DNA of 64,000 bases. Origin: Phormidium ambiguum IAM M-71 (lineage in GTDB: Bacteria; Cyanobacteriota; Cyanobacteriia; Cyanobacteriales; Aerosakkonemataceae). The translations under genes were made by a program, and so were the position numbers. The stretch lies in NCBI RefSeq assembly GCF_001904725.1, contig NZ_MRCE01000004.1:180406-244405 (forward strand), written 5' to 3'. A model generated the notes under the pieces. That model saw nothing but the letters and a program-made list of their open reading frames with translations. It did not search any database and had not been told where the DNA came from. Positions 44,726 through 52,201 of this stretch are shown here, piece after piece (the stretch's first letter is position 1; every line of letters begins with the position of its first letter).

Positions 44726-46020
44726 GGAATTAATATTGCTGGATTAATATATTGTTCAAAGGTAGGACTGAGCGGATTGTTATCAGATTGAAGAATACTT
44801 TCCGCACCATCAACTTGAATTCTCACTAAATATTCTCCTGCTTTGATATCTCGTAATCTAAAAGTGAGATTATTTGATTCATTCGGCAATTTTTGAGCAG
44901 CAAACAAATAAGAATTAGGTTCATTAGCAGTACGTTCATTTAAAATTAAATTTACTCGCTGCATTTGACCGATTATTACATCTGTAACTACTTGAATTGT
45001 GGCATTGCGTGGTTCATCATCGCTTCCTTCTATATTTAATAAACTAACTTCTACAATGCGAGGACGGAGTACGAAAGCAGCAACATTTGACTCAATACGT
45101 TGTTGGTACAAATTTTCACGAGAATTACTGTTTCTTGTACCCCTAGATGTGGCAATTTGTGGTACTTGAACATGAATTACTTGTAACCCTTGGACTCCGG
45201 CGCGTAATGCTTCATTTGGAACTGAGTTTAAGTTAAAGTTAATTTCTGTATCTTGCACAAATTGGGGTGTGAGTTCTACACCACCAATTCGGATCGAAGT
45301 GACAGCATTGGCTAACATTCTGCCCCGAATTAATAATGTACTATTGGCTAAAATTGGTTGATATCTTCCCGTTGCTGATATTACTAAATCAATGGTTGGT
45401 TGTTTGATGATTTGCCAGTTTGTAGTTCGTCGATCGCGCACTGGTAAACTCATTATCCCAGCATCTTCCCCTTCAATCAAAACCACAGTAAGTTTGTAAA
45501 TTACTGATAGTATGTAAGGCGTTTGCAAAAATACCGACCAAACTTTTGATAATTCATCGGTGGAGATAGGTACAAATTCGGCGCGAATCATTTCTACTTG
45601 TTCCGCAAGATCGGAATTCGCTAAATAACTAAAAGTTCGATCGCTCACTGTATCCCGAATCATTTGCGCTGAAAACACTGATTTATCTTCTAATGTTCTC
45701 ATCGCGCTACCCAATAAACGTTGCGGTTCTAGTTCAACTTCGTTACCGTAAAAACTTAATAAATAGTACAAATCTAAAGCTAATTGATTGCGTTTCACCA
45801 TTTCGCCCCGCCGCTGACGAGGTGGCATATCAGCATTACCTAAAGCGGGATTGCGCTTAATATGATACAGATATAAACTAATACCTGTTTCTTGGCTGCC
45901 ACCTGAATTTTCTGGACGAGTTGTGGTGACTCTTGCGCCTTCTACATCCAGTTGTACTGTTTGTTGCAGTGTCCTTTGTAAGGTTGCTGTTACTGTGGCG
46001 ATCGCAAGATAATTACTCAT
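44722..46020 (-). CDS. cis16: Pvc16/DUF4255 family protein (Cis16-like cap or terminator)
   Basis: The 432 residues start with the DUF4255 (Pvc16_N) domain at ~5-200: IATVTATLQRTLQQ, GISLYLYHIKRNPALGN, LALDLYYLLSFYGNE, LGSAMRTLEDKSVFS. The rest (~205-430) is beta-rich with an IPT/TIG-like strand pattern (ANSTLLIRGRMLANAV). In Afp/PVC the homologue closes the sheath-tube end. The position between a regulator and the ATPase on the minus strand, divergent from the sheath, matches known cyanobacterial and Streptomyces loci in gene content. Confidence 0.88.
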   Translation of the reverse strand: MSNYLAIATVTATLQRTLQQTVQLDVEGARVTTTRPENSGGSQETGISLYLYHIKRNPALGNADMPPRQRRGEMVKRNQLALDLYYLLSFYGNEVELEPQRLLGSAMRTLEDKSVFSAQMIRDTVSDRTFSYLANSDLAEQVEMIRAEFVPISTDELSKVWSVFLQTPYILSVIYKLTVVLIEGEDAGIMSLPVRDRRTTNWQIIKQPTIDLVISATGRYQPILANSTLLIRGRMLANAVTSIRIGGVELTPQFVQDTEINFNLNSVPNEALRAGVQGLQVIHVQVPQIATSRGTRNSNSRENLYQQRIESNVAAFVLRPRIVEVSLLNIEGSDDEPRNATIQVVTDVIIGQMQRVNLILNERTANEPNSYLFAAQKLPNESNNLTFRLRDIKAGEYLVRIQVDGAESILQSDNNPLSPTFEQYINPAILIP

Positions 46021-46086
46021 TTATTTACTCATCACTACCAATAATATTATGTTTAACCATGCAAAATTTTCCCCATTTAATTTTTT

Positions 46087-46833
46087 TTAAACTAAACCAG
46101 CTTTTAAAGCTTTGACGATCGCCATTGCTCGGCTATCTACACCTAGTTTTTCAAAAATGGCTGTTAAATGCGCCTTCACTGTAGCCACCGTAATAAAAAG
46201 ATTTTGAGCAATCGTTTGATTACAAGCTCCTTCAACCAATAATTGTAAAACTTCCTGCTCTCTCTGGGTCAAATTATAATTATTTGAGTTGAGCAATGTA
46301 CGTCCTTCATAACAATGAAACATCCGAAAAAATTTCGTAGTAACTTCTGGACATAAATAAACTTGACCTTTGCTAAGAGTGATAATTGCTGTATGCAATT
46401 GAGAGGGCAAATCTTCTTTGAGAAGATAGCCGAAAGCTCCCGCTTGCATAATCCGAAATATCTGATTATCTTCTTGTCGTTCGGAAATTACTAACACCCT
46501 AGTATTATTCGCTAACTTCCTTAATTCCATTAAGGTTTTAATTCCTTCTTTTTCGTCACTGTATGAATCCCAATCTAATAAAATTAAAGAACTTGGCTTT
46601 TCCTTAGCTAAGGTAAGCATTTGTTGTTGATTAATTGCTTCGCCAACAATATTTAGTTGCCAGGAATTACTTAAATTACAAAAATAAAGTAGTCCTCGCA
46701 AGTTATGTTGAAAAACTGCTTCAGTACCCGCTAAAATTATTGGTATCTGGCGTTCTAAACTGTTTTTTGTCTGGTTTGATAATTTCCTGGTTTGTTTTTG
46801 ATTTTGATGATTATCTAGTTGATTTGTAAGCAT
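46087..46833 (-). CDS. LuxR/NarL-type response regulator with atypical receiver, upstream of cis16
   Basis: The 248 residues begin with a ~25-residue polar leader, then a receiver domain (~30-150). The phospho-acceptor candidate is D87 in LILLDWDSY and the conserved Lys is in YLLKEDLP (K139). The N-terminal acidic pair that holds Mg2+ is replaced (IILAGTEAVF where LIADDHxLF is usual). The HTH (~183-245) reads LTQREQEVLQLLVEGACNQTIAQNLFITVATVKAHLTAIFEKLG. It is first in the same-strand series with cis16 (66-nt gap) and cis15 and faces the sheath operon, so it is a strong candidate for local control of the injection system. Phosphorylation may be dispensable. Confidence 0.85.
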   Translation of the reverse strand: MLTNQLDNHQNQKQTRKLSNQTKNSLERQIPIILAGTEAVFQHNLRGLLYFCNLSNSWQLNIVGEAINQQQMLTLAKEKPSSLILLDWDSYSDEKEGIKTLMELRKLANNTRVLVISERQEDNQIFRIMQAGAFGYLLKEDLPSQLHTAIITLSKGQVYLCPEVTTKFFRMFHCYEGRTLLNSNNYNLTQREQEVLQLLVEGACNQTIAQNLFITVATVKAHLTAIFEKLGVDSRAMAIVKALKAGLV

Positions 46834-47592
46834 TTTCCGTCCATATAAGTGCTAAACAACTGTTACTAGAAATTTACTGCCGCCTTGACAGTTATCATTC
46901 GATTTTCTAGTTTATTTTAGTCTATAAAGACTAATCAAAATTAATGCTTTGCATACTTTTTATTTTGTGCAATCATCTTTTAATCTTTGATTAATCCAAT
47001 GATTAGTTTGTTATTTGAGCCGTGTCAAATTAACTGAATCAGTTATTAAAACCTAGCTAAACTTGAGCACTAAACTTATTAGCTTAGTATTCCTCCCTTC
47101 TGTACTCAGATAATAATCTCATTCTTAGGATAGATGACAAGGCTGACAAAGAAATTTACATTTTTAGTTAACTTAGATTGAAAATTTTATAACATTTTAA
47201 TAATCCGTTATAAATCTTAATTTGCATTTAAAAATAAATAATTTTATAGATATTAAATAATCGAATTTTGTTATAAAATAGCAAGTTTTGAGAATAAGAA
47301 AGAGAGTTAGCAAAATAACTGTTAAGAGTGAGGAAAACGAGAAAAAAGCCCTAATAAAGTCATAAATTTCCTCCCATTTCTCCTTGCTTACTTGCAAAAA
47401 CCGACAAAGAAGCAGATTTATCAATTAAAGTTTCGACTAAAGTCTATAACTCCTGATCATTGAAAAGCCCTAACCTAAGCATAATGTCCTAAGAAGGGTA
47501 GAAAAGTAGTTTATGGCAACGACACTCCCGTGATGCAGCGATCGAGTTTCACGTAGGGGAAAGGTATTAGGTTATTAAAGGAAGATAAATTT
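46834..47592. promoter_or_regulatory. 759-bp divergent control region of the injection system
   Basis: Non-coding AT-rich DNA between the minus-strand regulator and the plus-strand sheath gene; it must contain both promoters. An 11-mer direct repeat AAAAGCCCTAA occurs near 47346 and 47464. A conserved-looking leader (about 47500-47580) precedes AGGAAGAT, the likely sheath ribosome site. A six-codon ATG frame lies at 47513. No larger gene is supported; promoter boxes cannot be fixed by eye. Confidence 0.5.
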
Positions 47593-49302
47593 ATGGCAAG
47601 ACTTGACTATTTTGCCCCTGGTGTCTACATAGAGGAGGTTGACCGAGGAAGTCGCCCCATAGAAGGGGTACCAACAGCTGTAGCTGGATTCCTTGGCTTT
47701 ACTGAAGACATTCGTGGCGGAGCAGAAATATTTAAACCGATGTTGGTAACTACTTGGAGCCAATATCTTCAATATTTTGGCCGTCCCAACTCCGATGGTT
47801 ATACCGACTTCGGAGCATATTTACCTTTTAGCGTCTATGGTTGGTTTTTAAATGGTGGTGGACGTTGTTGGGTAATGAGCATTGGCACCAGATTACCTGG
47901 TTCTTCTGCTCCAGAGCCAACAGCAGTGGGAACAGATGTGAATAACCGCACTAAACGTCCGGCTTTGCGGTTTGCGTTACGCCAAGAAGGAGCTTTAGCA
48001 GCTAGTGGAAATGGTAATGGTGCTTTAGCAACTACAGGCGATCGCACAATTAGAGTCAGAATCATGGAAGGGGAACCAAAACCCCAACCTGCCAGCGACG
48101 ACGGTACAACCACAATTGCAGTTAACACCGGGGAATACTTCACAGTAGTTGTCAGCCAAAGCGGGGAAGAACTCGAAAGATTTCCTCACCTAACCATGAA
48201 CCCTGAAGTTAACACCGAAGTTGCAGATTACGTCGTCACTGCTTTGGAAGAATCTCGTTACCTTCAAGCCACAGACATTTCTCTAAGTGGTAGTCCCCTC
48301 TCACGCCGCCCCAACAACGGCGTGTTTGAAGTTAGCCCTCCTCCCATGCTCGTTCAACCAGAACGCTTCAATCAATACGTTGAAGGTGTACGGGACGATC
48401 GCACAGGGGTACGCGGTTTGTTTGAAGTTGACGATATTACGATCGTTTCTTGTCCTGACTTAATGCGAGTTTACGAAGCAGGTTTAATGGATCTCGATCA
48501 AGTACATGGTGTCATGGATATGATGCTGAGTATGTGCGAAGGAGCCTCTGCTGGAGATATCCCCAACCCACCAAACCGCATGGTAATTATCGATCCACCA
48601 CCAGATCGAGTCAGACCCCAAGATGTGAGTCGCTGGGTAAGTGAAGATTTTAACCGTCGTTCCCAATTCGCCGCTCTATACTACCCTTGGATACAAGTTC
48701 CCAACCCCCGCAATGCAGGTAGACCAATCTCTATTCCTCCCTCCGGTTATATGGCAGGAGTTTGGTCGCGCATTGATGAAACCAGAGGAGTTTACAAAGC
48801 ACCTGCTAACGAAGTACCTCGCGGTGTAGTTGGTTTAGCTTATGATTGTAATTTCCGCGAACAAGAATTATTAAACCCGATCGGCATTAACTGCATTCGT
48901 ACTTTCCCCAACCGAGGCATTCGGATTTGGGGTGCTAGAACTTTGGTAGAACCCGACAATACTCAATGGCGTTATATCAGCGTTCGCCGCTTAATGAGTT
49001 ACATCGAAAAATCGATCGAACTCGGTACCCAATGGGTAGTCTTTGAACCCAATGACGAAGACTTATGGCAACGAGTCAAACGCACTATTGGCAATTTCCT
49101 CAACACATTATGGCGGGAAGGCGCATTAACGGGTAGTAGCCCCGACCAAGCTTACTATATCAAGTGTGATGAAGAAATTAACACCCCGCAAACCATGCTT
49201 TTGGGTCGTTTGTACGTAGAAGTAGGTGTTGCACCCGTGCGTCCGGCAGAATTTGTCATCTTCCGAATCAGTCAAATGACGGGTGATGAAAACGAAGAAT
49301 AG
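47593..49302 (+). CDS. cis2: Contractile injection system sheath protein (Cis2-like)
   Basis: The 569 residues have the sheath N-terminus FAPGVYIEEVDRGSRPIEGV followed by TAVAGFLGFTE and WSQYLQYFG. A variable insert lies at ~110-260. The conserved C-terminal half has FAALYYPWIQV, PPSGYMAGVWSRIDETRGVYKAPANE, GINCIRTFPNRGIRIWGARTL and the interlocking arm IYVEVGVAPVRPAEF-like end. The sheath contracts to drive the tube. Only one sheath gene is present, unlike Afp, which has three. The tube gene follows 110 nt later. Confidence 0.94.
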   Translation: MARLDYFAPGVYIEEVDRGSRPIEGVPTAVAGFLGFTEDIRGGAEIFKPMLVTTWSQYLQYFGRPNSDGYTDFGAYLPFSVYGWFLNGGGRCWVMSIGTRLPGSSAPEPTAVGTDVNNRTKRPALRFALRQEGALAASGNGNGALATTGDRTIRVRIMEGEPKPQPASDDGTTTIAVNTGEYFTVVVSQSGEELERFPHLTMNPEVNTEVADYVVTALEESRYLQATDISLSGSPLSRRPNNGVFEVSPPPMLVQPERFNQYVEGVRDDRTGVRGLFEVDDITIVSCPDLMRVYEAGLMDLDQVHGVMDMMLSMCEGASAGDIPNPPNRMVIIDPPPDRVRPQDVSRWVSEDFNRRSQFAALYYPWIQVPNPRNAGRPISIPPSGYMAGVWSRIDETRGVYKAPANEVPRGVVGLAYDCNFREQELLNPIGINCIRTFPNRGIRIWGARTLVEPDNTQWRYISVRRLMSYIEKSIELGTQWVVFEPNDEDLWQRVKRTIGNFLNTLWREGALTGSSPDQAYYIKCDEEINTPQTMLLGRLYVEVGVAPVRPAEFVIFRISQMTGDENEE

Positions 49303-49412
49303 TCAAGAGTTCAATTAATTTTTACTGGTTAGTTGTCAAATCAATTCGAGCAAAACTAATTAACAACTAACCAGCCAAAGTTCAGCAAAAAATATGGCAA
49401 AGGAAGAGAAAT

Positions 49413-49937
49413 ATGCAAGCTGGAGTTTTTACAACTGTTGCTTCTCGCTACTATGTTGAGTTTGATGGCATTACCCAAGCTCAAATTAAAAGCATGGCGC
49501 AGATTTCTTATGAAGGTAAAGTCACAGGTAACGCTAAACCGATCGGTTCGACAAAATCAGGAATTCACGATCGGCAAACTACCTCTGGTGGCTATGATTC
49601 CCATCCAGCAATGACCATAGAAGTTTACCTATGCGACCATCCAAGCAGCGCTAGTTCTCAACTTTATAAATGGTTCCAAGAATGTTTACCTCCCAGCGAA
49701 GGTGGCAGAGGAAATTGGTCTAACAACCGTAAAAATGGTTCAGTTGTTGTTTACGATCCCAACGGCAACGAAGTATTGCGCTGGAATTTAGAGCGGGCTT
49801 GGCCTAAGAAATATTCCCTTTCCGATGCTGATGTTACAGGTCAGGATCTCGCAGTAGAAACTTATGAATTAGTCGCTGAAAGAATTAGAAAAGCTAAAGC
49901 AGTAAGTAACAGAGCAGTAACTTATGGTGGTGTTTAA
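49413..49937 (+). CDS. cis1: Tail tube protein 1, gp19 family (Cis1-like)
   Basis: The 174 residues are a T4 gp19/Hcp-fold inner-tube protein: SRYYVEFDGITQAQIKSMAQ at the start, GGYDSHPAMTIEVYLCDHPSS in the middle, then NGSVVVYDPNGNEVLRWNLERAWPKKYSLSDADVTGQDLAVETYELVAE, broken here as motif order only. It is the first of three tube-type genes in a row behind the sheath. By position it is the best candidate for the main tube subunit. Confidence 0.92.
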   Translation: MQAGVFTTVASRYYVEFDGITQAQIKSMAQISYEGKVTGNAKPIGSTKSGIHDRQTTSGGYDSHPAMTIEVYLCDHPSSASSQLYKWFQECLPPSEGGRGNWSNNRKNGSVVVYDPNGNEVLRWNLERAWPKKYSLSDADVTGQDLAVETYELVAERIRKAKAVSNRAVTYGGV

Positions 49938-49982
49938 TTACTAGCAAAAAGTCCCAACAAAGTAAGAGGAGAAACTGAAATT

Positions 49983-50474
49983 ATGATGCTCAATCCTAAT
50001 AAACAGTTACTAGAATATTTAACTGTTACTCGGTTTTATTTCGAGTTTAATAATAATACGAGTTTGCTAATTTCTAAAGCTAGTGGATTATCAATTGCGA
50101 TCGATCCTGCCTCAGAAGGTAAACCGATCGGAGTTCGTAAAGGATTAGCTACCGAAACTCAAGTTACTCCCGCCACAGTTTCTTATCAAAATATGACTCT
50201 CGAATTTGTCACTGCTGGAGATAACGATATCTTACTACAATGGTATGTAGATTCTCATCCCCAAGGCTGGGGTGGTGGCGGCAGACCAGCAATGGATCGG
50301 CGTTATGAAGCATCTTTAGTTTTCTATAAACAAAATGGTTCTGAAGGTGCTAGGTGGAATATTCGAGACGCAATGCCTGCCAAATATAAAACTACTCAGG
50401 TAAAAGCTGACAGCGCAGATTTGTTTAAAGAAACAGTTGAAATTGCCCATGCTGGATTAATTCGAGTTAAGTAG
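49983..50474 (+). CDS. Tail tube protein 2, gp19 family (Cis5/Cis1b-like)
   Basis: The 163 residues have TVTRFYFEFNNNTSLLISKA, then VSYQNMTLEFVTAGDNDILLQW and GSEGARWNIRDAMPAKYKTT and a C-terminal ETVEIAHAGLIRVK. This is the gp19 pattern with an acidic-to-neutral inner-face change relative to tube 1. Two ATGs in tandem (49983, 49986) can serve as start; AGAGGAG lies upstream at ~49970. It follows tube 1 by 45 nt. It may form the tube together with tube 1 or the baseplate-proximal ring. Confidence 0.9.
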   Translation: MMLNPNKQLLEYLTVTRFYFEFNNNTSLLISKASGLSIAIDPASEGKPIGVRKGLATETQVTPATVSYQNMTLEFVTAGDNDILLQWYVDSHPQGWGGGGRPAMDRRYEASLVFYKQNGSEGARWNIRDAMPAKYKTTQVKADSADLFKETVEIAHAGLIRVK

Positions 50475-50510
50475 CAAGCGCTTTCACATTAAGGTTAATC
50501 CAAATAATTT

Positions 50511-50576
50511 GTAAGGGCGGGTTTAGCCAATATCTTAAATTTTTACCATTAAAATTTCCCCAAAACCCGCCCCTAC
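50511..50576 (+). terminator. GGGCGGGTTT / AAACCCGCCC inverted repeat inside the tube operon
   Basis: A 10-bp GC-rich dyad with a ~38-nt loop sits between tube 2 and tube 3. It could lower transcription of downstream genes relative to the abundant sheath and tube proteins. A related GGGCGGGTTTA is found at 3578 in the crtR-pyk spacer. Confidence 0.45.
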
Positions 50577-50635
50577 CAAATATGTATGATTCATTTCATG
50601 AATAATCTAACTATTAAAGTTATCCTAAAAATAAA

Positions 50636-51142
50636 ATGAATTCAGCACAGGAACAACTTAAACAAAATTTAAGAGAAATTCTTACAGTATGTCGATTTTA
50701 TGTAGGATTAAAACTTGATGGTAGCAACGAACCTGTAGACGCATATTTCATGGAATGTAAAGGTTTTAAATATACTCAAGAACTCATTGAAATTGCCGAA
50801 GTTTTCCCCCAACCTTGGGCAAAAGCAAACAGAGGAAGAGTTCTTCGGACAAAAATACCTGGTAATGTAAAAGTAAACAACGTTACTTTGCGTAGAGGAC
50901 TTAGTTCTTCCAAAACATTATGGCAATGGGTTGAAGATGTCCAAAATGGTAAATGGAAAGAAAAAAGTAAAAATGGCTTTTTAGTAATTTATCGTCAAGA
51001 TGGTTCTGAAGGCGCACGTTTTGCTTTTGAAAGAGCTTGGCCTATTAGCTATCATATTGCTGATAGTATTGTTTCGGGCACAGATTTAGCTTTTGAAGAA
51101 CTAGAATTAGCTGTGGAAACTTTTGTCAGAATTACCAAGTAA
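50636..51142 (+). CDS. Tail tube protein 3, gp19 family
   Basis: The 168 residues begin LREILTVCRFYVGLKLDGSN, followed by YFMECKGFKYTQE, NVTLRRGLSSSKTLWQWVEDVQNGKW and GSEGARFAFERAWPISYHIADS with a terminal ELELAVETFVRITK. The LRRG-(S)TLWQW and RAWP motifs are the clearest gp19 signs of the three tube paralogues. Its divergence and position after the hairpin suggest a lower-copy tube or tube-initiator part rather than the bulk tube. The assignment to a Cis number is open. Confidence 0.88.
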   Translation: MNSAQEQLKQNLREILTVCRFYVGLKLDGSNEPVDAYFMECKGFKYTQELIEIAEVFPQPWAKANRGRVLRTKIPGNVKVNNVTLRRGLSSSKTLWQWVEDVQNGKWKEKSKNGFLVIYRQDGSEGARFAFERAWPISYHIADSIVSGTDLAFEELELAVETFVRITK

Positions 51143-51161
51143 ATAGGATAAGGTTTCTGTA

Positions 51162-51491
51162 ATGATCCAAACAGAATTCGAGTTTACCCTTCCTAAAGGA
51201 TACTTAGACGAACAAGGTAATTTACATCGTCAGGGGATTATGCGACTCTCAAGAGCGATCGATGAAATTGTCCCAATGCGTGACCCCAGAGTTAAAGCAA
51301 ATCCAGCTTATGCTACGGTGATTATTTTATCTCGCGTCATTGTCAAATTGGGAACTTTGGAGGAAGTTCCTTTCGAGGTAATTGAAAACTTATTTGCTAG
51401 CGATTTAAGTTACTTGCAAAAGTTTTATCGTGAAATTAATGAGATAGAAGAAGAACTAACTTTCGATTCTAATACTTCGATTGTTGAATAA
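51162..51491 (+). CDS. Putative tail assembly chaperone 1 (Mu gp41-like)
   Basis: The 109 residues have FTLPKGYLDEQGNLHRQGIMRLSRAIDEI at the start and VIILSRVIVKLGTLEEVPFEVIENLFASDLSYLQKFYREIN later. This is the pattern of short phage tail assembly proteins (Mu gp41/TAC-7 group), which keep tape-measure proteins soluble during tail building. It starts 19 nt behind tube 3. A closely similar gene follows directly. The chaperone role is inferred from the family and position. Confidence 0.75.
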   Translation: MIQTEFEFTLPKGYLDEQGNLHRQGIMRLSRAIDEIVPMRDPRVKANPAYATVIILSRVIVKLGTLEEVPFEVIENLFASDLSYLQKFYREINEIEEELTFDSNTSIVE

Positions 51492-51498
51492 ATTGCTC

Positions 51499-51828
51499 AT
51501 GAATCAGGAAAATTTTGCTTACACAACCTTTCCCTTTTCACTTCCTAAAGGGTTATTAGATGACCAAGGTAAATGTCATCAAGAAGGGGTGATGCGATCG
51601 ACTACAGGTAAGGACGAAATCATCTTACAACAAGATAGCCGTTGCTGGGAAAATCCTAGTTATGGTTTATTAGTTAGGCTTTCCCAAGTGATAGTCCGCG
51701 TCGGTGAATTAACCCAAATTACACCAGAATTATTAGAAGGATTATTTTTGCTTGATTGGCAATATCTACTAAATTTTTATAACTCAATTAATCCACCAGA
51801 GGCGGCGTTATCCCTGGAGGGGGAGTAG
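51499..51828 (+). CDS. Putative tail assembly chaperone 2 (Mu gp41-like)
   Basis: The ~109 residues from ATG 51499 are a paralogue of the preceding protein (TFPFSLPKGLLDDQGKCHQEGVMR; LLVRLSQVIVRVGELTQI; EGLFLLDWQYLLNFYNSIN). The C-terminus ends PPEAALSLEGE with a run of five G just before the stop. The -1 frame is open across this point and continues into a conserved short domain (51819-51995), as described in the next entry. In-frame TTG codons at 51481 and 51484 precede the ATG but lie inside the upstream gene. Confidence 0.78.
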   Translation: MNQENFAYTTFPFSLPKGLLDDQGKCHQEGVMRSTTGKDEIILQQDSRCWENPSYGLLVRLSQVIVRVGELTQITPELLEGLFLLDWQYLLNFYNSINPPEAALSLEGE

Positions 51829-51995
51829 TTGGCTACCCCCAAGCAGATTTGTTTCGGGAGGTAGCCTTTGTCGCCTTTCATTTTCATTGGTCGAGAGAAG
51901 AAATTCTTAACTTAGAACACCGAGAACGTCAGCGTTGGGTGCGAGAGATTGCTTATATACTAAATCCACAATCAGGTAAGGGGAATTTTTATTAA
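51819..51995 (+). CDS. DUF6760-like short domain in the -1 frame (likely made by frameshifting)
   Basis: A conserved segment of ~57 codons reads GYPQADLFREVAFVAFHFHW, SREEILNLEHRERQRWVREI and ends at 51995. I take it to be the short eCIS/phage-tail family listed as DUF6760. Its frame opens at 51792 but has no ATG, GTG or TTG before the conserved region; the first TTG lies inside it. The run GGGGG at 51819-51823, three bases before the stop of the preceding gene, lets a Gly-tRNA on GGG slip back one base and pair again. The product would be a chaperone 2 plus DUF6760 fusion with a Gly-rich linker. An ATC start is the weaker alternative. Confidence 0.7.
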   Translation, partial: GGVVGYPQADLFREVAFVAFHFHWSREEILNLEHRERQRWVREIAYILNPQSGKGNFY

Positions 51996-52201
51996 ATTAA
52001 GATTATAGAAATATTCAAGATTAGACTTTAGTCTAATATCATTTTTGCGATAGTATCTTTAGAGATTCACGCTTAATAATTTGGCAGCAATGTCAATTGT
52101 AATTTGATTAATGAAACTTCAGTAAGTCTTGATACTTGCTACGATAAAATGGCTCATGCCGCGATAAAATTGCGGTGAGCAGTTACGTTGTGTATTTAAT
52201 T

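Noticed and set aside
47197-47424. 75-codon hydrophobic minus-strand frame in the injection-system control region
   Set aside because: TTG start, no ribosome site, strongly AT-driven composition (Leu/Ile/Phe/Lys); likely chance.
47513-47533. Six-codon ATG minigene before the sheath gene
   Set aside because: Too short to support without conservation; kept only as a note within the control region.
47593-51995. Remnant prophage tail
   Set aside because: Sheath and tubes are accompanied by DUF4255, AAA+ ATPase and DUF4157 genes, the set that marks injection systems; no phage head, integrase or lysis gene is seen.
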